Shown: positions 1-6,422 of the stretch, in pieces | Layout: the number at the start of each line of letters is the position of its first letter | Position numbering within the stretch: the stretch's first letter is position 1 | NCBI GenBank assembly: GCA_023435435.1 | Contig: JAEYRW010000127.1 | Location: 1 to 8,047 of the forward strand | Reading direction: 5' to 3' | Origin: Bacillota bacterium | Lineage (GTDB): Bacteria; Bacillota; Clostridia; Christensenellales; Aristaeellaceae | DNA: 8,047 nt | Translations under genes and position numbers: made by a program | The notes under the pieces: model-generated | Database searches by the model: none | What the model saw: the letters and a program-made list of their open reading frames with translations, nothing else | Told to the model about the DNA's origin: nothing

Positions 1-25
1 CGTCCGGGGCATGTGCCCCCGGACG
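1..25. repeat. GC-rich palindrome past the end of proA
   Basis: Bases 1-9 (CGTCCGGGG) are the exact inverse complement of 17-25 (CCCCGGACG), giving a 9-bp stem with a 7-base loop at 10-16. It lies about 95 bp beyond the proA stop in the direction of transcription and touches the window edge, so any U-tract on the minus-strand side would be outside the window. It could be part of the operon's 3' end or a repetitive intergenic palindrome. Its CCGGGG/CCCCGG core is shared with the palindromes at 97-116 and 7871-7889. Confidence 0.6.
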
Positions 26-65
26 GTCGGCGGATGGTCTGAAATTCCCCAATCAGCAAGGGAGT

Positions 66-89
66 CCAAAGGGCCAATCGGCCCTTTGG
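66..89. repeat. Perfect 10-bp hairpin downstream of proA
   Basis: CCAAAGGGCC at 66-75 pairs perfectly with GGCCCTTTGG at 80-89 around a 4-base loop. It begins about 30 bp past the proA stop in the transcribed direction, where a 3'-end hairpin would be expected. It is not followed by a run of U on either strand, so it is not a textbook intrinsic terminator. It may protect the mRNA 3' end, act as a weak or Rho-assisted terminator, or belong to a repetitive palindrome cluster with its neighbours. Confidence 0.6.
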
Positions 90-96
90 CGGGGAA

Positions 97-116
97 CCGG
101 GGGACAGCCCCCCCGG
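97..116. repeat. GC-only palindrome directly after proA
   Basis: CCGGGGG at 97-103 pairs with CCCCCGG at 110-116, with a 6-base loop. It starts 3 bp beyond the proA stop codon. There is no following U-run. The surrounding sequence 91-120 closely matches the minus strand of 7894-7866 at the other end of the operon, with two substitutions and three single-base gaps by eye, which suggests a dispersed REP-like element rather than a dedicated terminator. Confidence 0.6.
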
Positions 117-119
117 GCG

Positions 120-1343
120 TCACCGCACGTTCCCGTTCCCCGTCACGACGTACTTGTAAGTGGTCAGCTCCTCAAGCCCCATAGGCCCGCGCGCGTGGAG
201 CTTTTGGGTGGAAATGCCCATTTCGCAGCCGAGGCCGAACACACCGCCGTCGGTGAAGCGGGTGGAGGCGTTGACGTATACCGCCGCCGAATCGATCTCC
301 CCCGCGAAGCGCGCGGCGGCGGCCCCGTCCCGGGTCACGATGGCGTCGGAGTGGCCGGTGGAATGTGAATTGATGTGGGCAATCGCCTCGTCCAGGGAAT
401 CGACGACCTTGACCGCGAGGATGTAATCCAAAAACTCGGTGTCGAAGTCGGCTTCGCCGGCGGGCACACCATCAATGAGCGCGGCGGCCCGGGGGCAGAG
501 CCGGAGCTCCACCTGGGGAATGCGCGCCTTCAAGCGCGGCAGGTATTCCGCCGCGACGGCTTCGTGCACCAAAAGCACCTCCTCGGAATTGCATACCGAG
601 GGACGGCTGACCTTGGCGTTTTCGACGATGTTCACCGCCATATCGAGGTCGGCCGCTTCATCCACATACACGTGGCAGATGCCCGTGCCCGTCTCGATGA
701 CCGGCACCTTGGCGTTTTCCACCACCGCGCGGATGAGCCCCGCGCCGCCCCGGGGAATGAGCAGATCGACGTATCCCTTGGCGCGCATGAGCTCCGTCGC
801 GCTCTCCCGGGTGGTGTCGGTAACGAGATTGATGTAGTCGGGGACAAGTCCCGCCCGGTCGATGCCGTCCCGAAGCGCCTCCACGATGGCCGACGCGGAC
901 CGGAACGCCTCCTTGCCCGCGCGCAGAACGCAAACGTTGCCGCTCTTCAGACACAGCGCGGCGGCGTCGCTGGTCACGTTGGGGCGCGACTCGTAGATGA
1001 TCGCCACCACGCCGAAGGGCACGCGTACGCGGTCGATTTTAAGCCCGCCGGGCCGCTCGATTTCGCGCATGAGCGCTCCCACCGGACTGGGAAGCGCCGC
1101 CACGTCACGGATGCCCTGGGCCATGTCCGCGACGCGATTTTCGTTCAGATTCAGCCGGTCGATCATCACATCCGAGATGCTCCCCCGCGCGGCCTCCACG
1201 TCCAGCCGGTTAGCGGCCAAGATTGCGTCCGTATGGGCGACAAGCGCATCCGCCATGGCAAAAAGCGCCGCGTTCAGCGCATCCGGCGCATAGCGCTTCC
1301 GCTTCGCGGCCCTTGCGCGCACAAGCAGTTCATTGGTCGTCAT
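120..1343 (-). CDS. proA: Gamma-glutamyl phosphate reductase (glutamate-5-semialdehyde dehydrogenase)
   Basis: Catalyses the second step of proline synthesis, the NADPH-dependent reduction of glutamyl-5-phosphate to glutamate-5-semialdehyde, in the cytoplasm. The product is 407 aa, the usual length for the family, and belongs to the aldehyde dehydrogenase fold. Visible marks are the nucleotide-binding region around VPFGVVAIIYESRPNVT (108-124), SGNVCVLRAGKEA (134-146), the catalytic-cysteine segment SRPSVCNSEE with Cys251, and the C-terminal ProA signature VNASTRFTDGG through MGISTQKLHARGP (358-387). The ATG at 1343 was chosen because it has AAGGAGG seven bases upstream and gives the normal N-terminus; the frame stays open further upstream but that part overlaps proB. 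The start lies 14 bp inside the end of proB, so the two are translationally coupled. It is the last gene of the operon. Confidence 0.96.
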   Translation of the reverse strand: MTTNELLVRARAAKRKRYAPDALNAALFAMADALVAHTDAILAANRLDVEAARGSISDVMIDRLNLNENRVADMAQGIRDVAALPSPVGALMREIERPGGLKIDRVRVPFGVVAIIYESRPNVTSDAAALCLKSGNVCVLRAGKEAFRSASAIVEALRDGIDRAGLVPDYINLVTDTTRESATELMRAKGYVDLLIPRGGAGLIRAVVENAKVPVIETGTGICHVYVDEAADLDMAVNIVENAKVSRPSVCNSEEVLLVHEAVAAEYLPRLKARIPQVELRLCPRAAALIDGVPAGEADFDTEFLDYILAVKVVDSLDEAIAHINSHSTGHSDAIVTRDGAAAARFAGEIDSAAVYVNASTRFTDGGVFGLGCEMGISTQKLHARGPMGLEELTTYKYVVTGNGNVR

Positions 1344-2115
1344 CCTCGTCCCTCCTTCCGATAAAGCGGGTGCCAACGGGTTTTCCCTCCACCGCGTCAT
1401 AGAGAAGCTCGGGCCGCGCGCCGTTGACGATGGCCATGTCGCAGCCCGCTTCCGTCGTAAGCATCGCCGCCTTGAGCTTGGTGGCCATGCCGCCGGAGCC
1501 CAGCTTCGAGCCCGTGCCGCCCGCCAGGGCGATGACGTCGGCGGTAATCCTCTTGACCACGGGCACGAGCTTCGCACCCGGGTCGACCCGCGGATCGGCG
1601 GTAAAGAGCCCGTCGATGTCCGAAAGGATGATGTAGAGGTCGGCATGCACGCCCACCGAAACGATGGCACCCAACGTGTCGTTCTCGCCGATGCCGATTT
1701 CCTCTGTGGAAACGGTGTCGTTTTCGTTGATGATGGGTAGGACGTGCAGTTCCAGGAGCCGGCTTACGGTGTTCATGAAATTACTGTACCGCTCGTCGTC
1801 GCGCATGTCGGGGCCTGTAATGAGAATCTGCGCCACCGAATGGTTGAATTCGCCGAACAGCTTGTCGTAGGTGAACATGAGCTCCACCTGCCCCACGGCG
1901 GCGGCGGCCTGCTTGGTGGGCATGTCGTTCGGGCGCGCGCCCAGGGCGAGCTTCCCCACGCCCATGCCGATGGCGCCGGAGGACACGAGGATGAGCTCGT
2001 GTCCGGCGTTTTTCAGGTCGCTGATGACCTTCACCAATTTCTCCATGTGGCGGATGTTGGTCATACCCGTCTGATGGGCGATGGTGGAGGTTCCCACCTT
2101 GATGACAATGCGCAT
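1330..2115 (-). CDS. proB: Glutamate 5-kinase, short form without PUA domain
   Basis: Phosphorylates glutamate with ATP to glutamyl-5-phosphate, the committed and normally proline-inhibited step of proline synthesis. The product is 261 aa and consists only of the amino-acid-kinase domain; the C-terminal PUA domain of the roughly 367-aa E. coli enzyme is absent, as in several other Bacillota. Motifs seen: KVGTSTI (6-12), LVSSGAIGMG (43-52), IINENDTVS (128-136), LSDIDGLFTADPR (165-177) and the ATP-site GSGGMATKLKAA (207-218). The C-terminus is acidic (DEDDD). A GTG lies two codons upstream but abuts the AGGAGGG motif, so the ATG at 2115, six bases after AGGAGG, is the better start. It follows pyrI by 20 bp with no terminator between, so cotranscription with the pyr genes is likely. 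The unstable product is usually passed to ProA, encoded next. Confidence 0.96.
   Translation of the reverse strand: MRIVIKVGTSTIAHQTGMTNIRHMEKLVKVISDLKNAGHELILVSSGAIGMGVGKLALGARPNDMPTKQAAAAVGQVELMFTYDKLFGEFNHSVAQILITGPDMRDDERYSNFMNTVSRLLELHVLPIINENDTVSTEEIGIGENDTLGAIVSVGVHADLYIILSDIDGLFTADPRVDPGAKLVPVVKRITADVIALAGGTGSKLGSGGMATKLKAAMLTTEAGCDMAIVNGARPELLYDAVEGKPVGTRFIGRRDEDDDQ
1351..1357 (-). promoter_or_regulatory. Ribosome binding site of proA
   Basis: The minus strand reads AAGGAGG here, seven bases before the ATG at 1343. It lies inside proB and decides the proA start against the longer open frame that continues upstream. Confidence 0.85.
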
Positions 2116-2120
2116 GCGCA

Positions 2121-2127
2121 CCCTCCT
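2121..2127 (-). promoter_or_regulatory. Ribosome binding site of proB
   Basis: The minus strand reads AGGAGGG. The AGGAGG core is six bases from the ATG at 2115, whereas the in-frame GTG at 2121 overlaps the motif itself and cannot use it. This supports the ATG start and independent ribosome loading on the pro pair. Confidence 0.85.
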
Positions 2128-2135
2128 GACGAACC

Positions 2136-2555
2136 TTATGTCTTGGGGGCGAGCGCGTCGCAGTAGCGGCAGCGGTACCGCCCGTCCTCGGGGCTCAGGA
2201 CGAACGCGTGGCGGATCTCCTGCTCGGTGGAGGTGATGCAGCGCGGGTTCTTGCAGCGGATCACGTCGTACACCGTTTCGGGAAGCGTCAGGCGCTCGCG
2301 CTTCACGATGGTTCCATTTTTTATTATATTAACGGTAATTCCCGGGTCGATATAGCCCAGTATTGTAAAATCGAGCTCAATGACCTCGCCGATTTTGATA
2401 ATGTCCTTGCGGCCCATCTTGGTGGACTCCGCGTTTTTGATCATCGCCACCGTACACTGAAGCTCGTCCAGCCCCAAAATCTTGTAGATGTCCATGCCGC
2501 GCCCGGCGGTGATGTGGTCGAGGACGATGCCGTCGCAAATCTGGCCGATAATCAT
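2136..2555 (-). CDS. pyrI: Aspartate carbamoyltransferase regulatory chain
   Basis: Zinc-containing regulatory subunit that assembles with PyrB and carries the allosteric nucleotide site (CTP/UTP inhibition, ATP activation in characterised enzymes). The product is 139 aa, slightly shorter than the 153-aa E. coli chain. The N-terminal nucleotide domain shows DHI (Asp13-His14) and GRKDIIKI (48-55, Lys54), matching the Asp-His and Lys positions of the E. coli effector site. The C-terminal zinc domain has all four ligands: Cys101 and Cys106 (CKNPRC) and Cys129 and Cys132 (CRYC). The ATG at 2555 overlaps the pyrB stop as ATGA; a longer open frame upstream lies within pyrB and is not credible as coding. 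The ribosome site is weaker than elsewhere (a GGGGGTG run), so its yield may depend on coupling to pyrB, which would suit subunit stoichiometry. A stretch around 2311-2360 is unusually AT-rich. Confidence 0.96.
   Translation of the reverse strand: MIIGQICDGIVLDHITAGRGMDIYKILGLDELQCTVAMIKNAESTKMGRKDIIKIGEVIELDFTILGYIDPGITVNIIKNGTIVKRERLTLPETVYDVIRCKNPRCITSTEQEIRHAFVLSPEDGRYRCRYCDALAPKT
2323..2350 (-). promoter_or_regulatory. Possible weak internal promoter in pyrI ahead of proBA
   Basis: On the minus strand a perfect -10 hexamer TATAAT (2328-2323) sits 16 bp after TCGACC (2350-2345), which matches 4 of 6 positions of the -35 consensus. It lies about 200 bp upstream of proB, inside the AT-rich patch of pyrI. 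It could give proBA pyrimidine-independent expression. The patch also encodes a conserved-looking hydrophobic segment rich in Ile, Asn and Lys, so the match may be chance. Confidence 0.25.
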
Positions 2556-3454
2556 GCTTTCACCCCCAACAGCTTCATGAGGAGCGCCTCGCGAATGATC
2601 TTGCCGTAGTACATCTGCTTGAAATAGCACGCGCGCGGGTCGTCGTCCACCGCCACCGAAATCTCGTTGACCCGGGGCAGCGGATGCATGATTGTGAGGT
2701 CGCTCTTTGCGCACTGGAGCTTTTCGGGCGTCAGCACAAACGTGTCCTTGAGGCGCACGTAATCCGCCTCGTTGAAAAACCGCTCCTTCTGGACGCGGGT
2801 CATGTAGAGGATGTCCAGATTCGGAAGCTCAGCCTCCAGGCTGCGGGATTCCCGGTATTTCACGTTTTTCCGAAGCACGTATTCGGGCACGCGCAGCTCC
2901 TCCGGGGAGATGAGCACGAAGTTCACGTTTTCGTACCGCGCCATGGCCGAAATGAGGGAGTGCACCGTGCGTCCAAACTTTAAATCGCCGCACAGTCCGA
3001 CGGTCATGTCGGTGAGCCGCCCCTTCTCCCGCGCGATGGTGAGAAGGTCGGCCAGGGTCTGGGTGGGGTGGTTGTGCCCGCCGTCGCCCGCGTTGATGAC
3101 GGGAATGGAAACCCGCGCGTCCGCCACCAGCGGCGCGCCCTCCTTGGGGTGACGCATGGCGATGACGTCCGCGTAGCAGGAGACGGTCATGGCGGTGTCG
3201 GCGACGCTCTCTCCCTTGGACGCGGAGGAGGACTGCGCCTCCGAAAAGCCGATGACGTTGCCGCCCAGCTCGTACATGGCGGCCTCGAAGCTCAGGCGCG
3301 TGCGGGTGGACGGCTCGAAAAACAGCGTCGCGAGCTTTTTCCCCCTGCACACCTCGGCATACTTCTGGGGGTTCTCCATGATGTCGCACGAGGTGGCGAT
3401 CATCCCGTCGATTTCCGCAGGGGAAAGCTGCATGATGTCGATGAGCCCGTTCAT
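2552..3454 (-). CDS. pyrB: Aspartate carbamoyltransferase catalytic chain
   Basis: Condenses carbamoyl phosphate with aspartate to carbamoyl aspartate, the first committed pyrimidine step; the catalytic unit is a trimer. The product is 300 aa, typical for the family. Substrate-site motifs are all present: FFEPSTRTRLSF (45-56) for carbamoyl phosphate, the mobile SASKGES segment (77-83) with Lys80 contributed to the neighbouring subunit, MRHP (100-103), HPTQTLADLL (129-138), LCGDLKFGRT (154-163) and HPLPR (257-261). GGAGG lies seven bases before the ATG, which overlaps the pyrE stop as ATGA. The immediately following pyrI indicates an allosterically controlled holoenzyme of the E. coli type, rather than the unregulated trimer of Bacillus. 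Carbamoyl phosphate must come from enzymes encoded elsewhere. Confidence 0.97.
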   Translation of the reverse strand: MNGLIDIMQLSPAEIDGMIATSCDIMENPQKYAEVCRGKKLATLFFEPSTRTRLSFEAAMYELGGNVIGFSEAQSSSASKGESVADTAMTVSCYADVIAMRHPKEGAPLVADARVSIPVINAGDGGHNHPTQTLADLLTIAREKGRLTDMTVGLCGDLKFGRTVHSLISAMARYENVNFVLISPEELRVPEYVLRKNVKYRESRSLEAELPNLDILYMTRVQKERFFNEADYVRLKDTFVLTPEKLQCAKSDLTIMHPLPRVNEISVAVDDDPRACYFKQMYYGKIIREALLMKLLGVKA

Positions 3455-4089
3455 TTCGCGCCTCCGATCCAGCTCTCGTCCGCGGGATTGTCCCGGAACG
3501 CGAGGAGCCGCGCGACGTCCGCGGGGGCAATGTAGCCCTCGTCCGCGGCCACCCGGGCGATGGTGTCGAAGTCCGTAAGACTGACGTTTTTCACGTCCGC
3601 CGCCGCGAGCCGCTCGAGACCCTTCTGCATGCCGTAGGTGAAGATGCTGGCGATGCCCAGCACCTCCGCACCCGCCTCGCGCAGAATTTCCACCACCTCG
3701 ACGACGCTTCCGCCGGTAGAGATGAGGTCCTCGACGACCACCACCTTCTGCCCGGGCTCGAGTGTTCCCTCGATCTGGTTCTTGCGGCCGTGGTCCTTGG
3801 CGCCCGCGCGCACGTACCCCATGGGAAGCCCCATGAGGTGGGCCGTGATGGCCGCGTGCGCGATGCCCGCGGTGGAGGTGCCGAAGAGCGCCCCGGCGTC
3901 CGGATATTGCGCCTCAATGACCGACTTCAGTCCGTTTTCTACGTCCGCGCGCACAGAGACATCCGAAAGGGTGAGCCGGTTGTCGCAGTACACGGGGGAC
4001 TTGATCCCGCTTGCCCAGGTAAACGGCTCGTCCGGGCGGAAGAACACCGCCTTGATTTTGAGAAGGTCCTTCGCAATGCGCTTTTTCAT
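3451..4089 (-). CDS. pyrE: Orotate phosphoribosyltransferase
   Basis: Transfers phosphoribose from PRPP to orotate, giving OMP; works as a dimer with a shared active site. The product is 212 aa, normal for the family. The PRPP-binding signature VVVVEDLISTGGS spans 116-128 with the acidic pair Glu120-Asp121. The catalytic flexible loop YVRAGAKDHGRKN spans 92-104; Arg94, Lys98, Asp99 and His100 are in place, but the residue after Arg94 is Ala where E. coli has Lys, a position that varies among related enzymes. GGAGG is seven bases before the ATG at 4089, which overlaps the pyrF stop as ATGA. The open frame continues far upstream, but that part lies inside pyrF and lacks family similarity, so the short start is right. 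Its product OMP is the substrate of PyrF, encoded just upstream. Confidence 0.97.
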   Translation of the reverse strand: MKKRIAKDLLKIKAVFFRPDEPFTWASGIKSPVYCDNRLTLSDVSVRADVENGLKSVIEAQYPDAGALFGTSTAGIAHAAITAHLMGLPMGYVRAGAKDHGRKNQIEGTLEPGQKVVVVEDLISTGGSVVEVVEILREAGAEVLGIASIFTYGMQKGLERLAAADVKNVSLTDFDTIARVAADEGYIAPADVARLLAFRDNPADESWIGGAK

Positions 4090-4793
4090 TTTGCCGCCTC
4101 CGTAAATTCCTTCATGCACCGCTCGTAGGCCGCGAGGGGGTCTGGCGCGGCCGTCACGGGCCGTCCCACCACGATGTAGTCCGAGCCGATTTCGTTGGCG
4201 CGCGCCGGGGTGGCAATCCGGCTCTGGTCGCCCACGTCCCCGTCTGCAAAGCGCACGCCGGGCGTGACCGTCAGAAAACCCGCGCCGCAGGCGCCATGCA
4301 CCTCCGCCGCCTCGAGGGGCGAGCACACCACGCCGTCGAGCCCCGCCGCCCTGGCATTTTGGGCGTAGGCCATGACCACTTCATTGAGCGGGCGGCCGAT
4401 GAGCAGTTCGTCCCGCATGCGCTCCTGACTGGTGGACGTGAGCTGCGTCACCGCGATGAGCAACGCGCGGGAACCGTCCGGGCGGGTCAGGCCCTCCAGC
4501 GCCGCCTCCATCATGGCGCGCGTGCCCGCCGCGTGCAGGTTCGTCATGTCCACGTCGAGGTTTTTCAAAACCGCCATGGCCTTCATCACCGTGTTGGGGA
4601 TGTCGTGCAGCTTGAGGTCGAGGAAGATCCTGTGTCCGCGCGCCTTGATCTCACGCACGATGGATGGGCCTTCGGCGTAGTAAAGCTCCATGCCGATCTT
4701 GACAAAGGGCCGCTTTTCGCCGAACCGGGAGAGAAAGTCGAGGGTTTGCTCCTTGGAGCTGAAGTCGCAGGCCACGATTACGTCCTTACCCAT
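4086..4793 (-). CDS. pyrF: Orotidine 5'-phosphate decarboxylase, type 1
   Basis: Decarboxylates OMP to UMP, the last step of the pathway. The product is 235 aa, a single TIM barrel, matching the shorter E. coli/Bacillus-like subfamily rather than the longer type 2 enzyme found in many clostridia. The catalytic array is seen in FLDLKLHDIPNTV (57-69): Asp59, Lys61 and Asp64. Phosphate-site motifs are VTPGVR (176-181) and GSDYIVVGRPVT (203-214) with Arg211. GGAGG lies seven bases upstream of the ATG at 4793, which is inside the last codons of pyrD (8-bp overlap). Its stop overlaps the pyrE start as ATGA. The adjacency of PyrE and PyrF is common and fits the two enzymes acting in succession. Confidence 0.97.
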   Translation of the reverse strand: MGKDVIVACDFSSKEQTLDFLSRFGEKRPFVKIGMELYYAEGPSIVREIKARGHRIFLDLKLHDIPNTVMKAMAVLKNLDVDMTNLHAAGTRAMMEAALEGLTRPDGSRALLIAVTQLTSTSQERMRDELLIGRPLNEVVMAYAQNARAAGLDGVVCSPLEAAEVHGACGAGFLTVTPGVRFADGDVGDQSRIATPARANEIGSDYIVVGRPVTAAPDPLAAYERCMKEFTEAAK

Positions 4794-5700
4794 GTGCGCC
4801 TCCTATGATGTCGGTCAGTTTATTGATGCCATGCTGTTCCATGACCCGGGGCAACTCTTCGATGATCTCCACGGCGGCGTAGGGGTTGACGAGGTTTGCA
4901 GCGCCTACGCCCACCGCCGTCGCGCCCGCGAGCATCATCTCGATCACATCCTCGGCGGACGAAACGCCGCCCATACCGACGATGGGGATCTTCACCGCCT
5001 CGTAAACCTGGTACACCATCCGCACCGCCAGCGGGAAAACCGCCGGACCGGACAGTCCGCCCGTCTTGTTGGCCAGGAGCGGACGCCGCCTTTTAAGATC
5101 GATCCGCATGCCGAGAAGGGTATTGATGAGGCTCAATCCGTCCGCGCCCGCGTCCTCGCAGGCCTTGGCGATGGCGGCGATGTCGGTGACGTTGGGGGAA
5201 AGCTTCATGATCACCGGCTTTTTGCACACGGCCTTCACCGCGCGCGCTACCTGCGCCGCCAACTCCGGGGACGCGCCGAACGCCGCGCCGCCGTGCTTCA
5301 CGTTGGGGCAGCTGACGTTGATCTCCAGCCAGCCCACCTGTTCCTGCGCGTCCAGCAGCGAGGCGACCTCCACATATTCGTCCACCGAAAAGCCGCTCAC
5401 GTTGGCCATGACGGGCTTTGTGAAGATCGCTTTGAGCGCGGGAAGCTCCTCGCGGATCACCGCCTCCACGCCGGGGTTTTGCAGCCCCACGGCGTTGAGC
5501 ATTCCGCACGCGCATTCCGCCACGCGCGGCTGCGGGTTCCCGAAGCGTGGGTTTTTTGTGGTGCCCTTGAACGAGAATGTGCCCAGCCGGTTGAGGTCGT
5601 AAATCTCCGCGAATTCGTGCCCGAAGCCGAACACGCCGCTGGCCGGAATGATGGGGTTTTCGAGAGGAAGCCCACAAAGACTGACGCCCACGTCTACCAT
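4786..5700 (-). CDS. pyrD: Dihydroorotate dehydrogenase B (NAD+), catalytic FMN subunit
   Basis: Oxidises dihydroorotate to orotate with FMN, passing electrons through PyrK to NAD+. The product is 304 aa, a TIM barrel of class 1B. Motifs: NPIIPASGVFGFG (15-27), FKGTTKNPRFGNP (44-56), GMLNAVGLQNPG (66-77), the active-site INVSCPNVKHGG (127-138) with nucleophile Cys131, VIMKLSPNVTD (163-173), INTLLGMRID (192-201), GGLSGPAVFPLAVRM (214-228) and the FMN-phosphate region VGMGG (241-245) with GAANLVNPYA (266-275), where Ala replaces the more usual Thr after Gly. The Cys base and the neighbouring pyrK separate it from the membrane-linked class 2 enzymes. The ATG at 5700 has a GGAGGGAGGA site inside the end of pyrK, and the genes overlap by 7 bp, consistent with a matched-subunit heterotetramer. 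Confidence 0.97.
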   Translation of the reverse strand: MVDVGVSLCGLPLENPIIPASGVFGFGHEFAEIYDLNRLGTFSFKGTTKNPRFGNPQPRVAECACGMLNAVGLQNPGVEAVIREELPALKAIFTKPVMANVSGFSVDEYVEVASLLDAQEQVGWLEINVSCPNVKHGGAAFGASPELAAQVARAVKAVCKKPVIMKLSPNVTDIAAIAKACEDAGADGLSLINTLLGMRIDLKRRRPLLANKTGGLSGPAVFPLAVRMVYQVYEAVKIPIVGMGGVSSAEDVIEMMLAGATAVGVGAANLVNPYAAVEIIEELPRVMEQHGINKLTDIIGGAHG

Positions 5701-6422
5701 ACGATTTCCTCCCTCCGAAGCACCGGGCCGTCCTTGCAGATGCGCTTGGTGCCGTACTTCGTCTCACAGCTGCACAGAAGGCACGCGCCGAAGCCGCAGC
5801 CCATGCGTTCCTCAAAGCTGAACTGCCCCGCGCCGGATTTTGCGTACACGGCCTTGAGCATGGGCTCCGGCCCGCAGGTCATGACGTAGGGCTTTTCCTC
5901 GTGCATAGCATCCGTCACAAACCCCACCGTGCAGCCCTGCGCGCCGTAGCACGCGGTGACCCGCGTTTCAATGCCCAGCGCCTCGAACTTCTCCCGGTAG
6001 AAAATCTCGTCGCTTTGATTGAAGCCCATGATCATGACGGGCTTTTTGCCGGCCTCGAGAAGCGCCTTCGCCAGCAGATACATGGGCGGGACACCCGCGC
6101 CGCCGCCGATGAGCAGCGGCTTGACCGGCGCATCAGTTACGTCGAAGCCGTTCCCAAGCCCCGTAAGAATGTCGAGCCGCGTCCCCGGCGCCATTTTCGT
6201 CATCCGCGCCGTGCCCTTCCCCACCGCCTTGAAGACGACGGTGAGCCGCCCGTCCTCCAGATCGCACACGGACATGGGACGGCGCAGATACAGCCCGTCG
6301 AGCTTCACGTTGACAAACTGCCCCGGCGCCGTAATGGCGGACGTGTCGCCGGAAAGCACCATTTCGTAGGTATTTTTTGCGATCTCCCCCACGGAGACCA
6401 CCTCGAAGACCCCCTGTTTCAC
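5694..6422 (-). CDS. pyrK: Dihydroorotate dehydrogenase B, electron-transfer subunit
   Basis: FAD and [2Fe-2S] protein that carries electrons from PyrD's FMN to NAD+, in a PyrD2-PyrK2 complex. The product is 242 aa, near the usual 250-260. Order of domains: FAD-binding barrel with LRRPMSV (46-52); NAD-binding fold with IGGGAGVPPMYLLAKAL (105-121) and CGPEPML (183-189); C-terminal iron-sulfur binding segment with Cys209, Cys214, Cys217 and Cys229 (spacing 4, 2 and 11), the pattern expected for PyrK. The start is GTG at 6422, overlapping the pyrC stop as GTGA. The purine-rich GGGGAGG site is about ten bases upstream, slightly longer than for the other genes, so translation probably relies partly on coupling to pyrC. 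The class 1B system suits an anaerobe or facultative organism because no quinone is needed. Confidence 0.95.
   Translation of the reverse strand: MKQGVFEVVSVGEIAKNTYEMVLSGDTSAITAPGQFVNVKLDGLYLRRPMSVCDLEDGRLTVVFKAVGKGTARMTKMAPGTRLDILTGLGNGFDVTDAPVKPLLIGGGAGVPPMYLLAKALLEAGKKPVMIMGFNQSDEIFYREKFEALGIETRVTACYGAQGCTVGFVTDAMHEEKPYVMTCGPEPMLKAVYAKSGAGQFSFEERMGCGFGACLLCSCETKYGTKRICKDGPVLRREEIVW

Noticed and set aside
375..1364. Long open frame on the plus strand opposite proA
   Set aside because: It is antisense to a clear proA, has no family motif, and is of the His/Arg-rich kind that GC-rich genes produce on the opposite strand.
120..1670. Longer proA start reaching into proB
   Set aside because: The extra N-terminus is Ser/Arg-rich, unlike any ProA, and lies within proB; the ATG at 1343 has a strong ribosome site.
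2136..2714. Longer pyrI start inside pyrB
   Set aside because: The added residues are a frame-shifted reading of the pyrB end; the ATGA overlap at 2555 gives the normal PyrI N-terminus.
3451..4326. Longer pyrE start inside pyrF
   Set aside because: The extension is an out-of-frame reading of pyrF; the ATG at 4089 gives the normal 212-aa enzyme with GGAGG correctly placed.
4690..5889. Plus-strand open frame of about 400 codons opposite pyrD and pyrK
   Set aside because: The sense genes match known families over their full lengths; the antisense frame is Arg/His-rich, crosses gene boundaries and has no recognisable domain or ribosome site.
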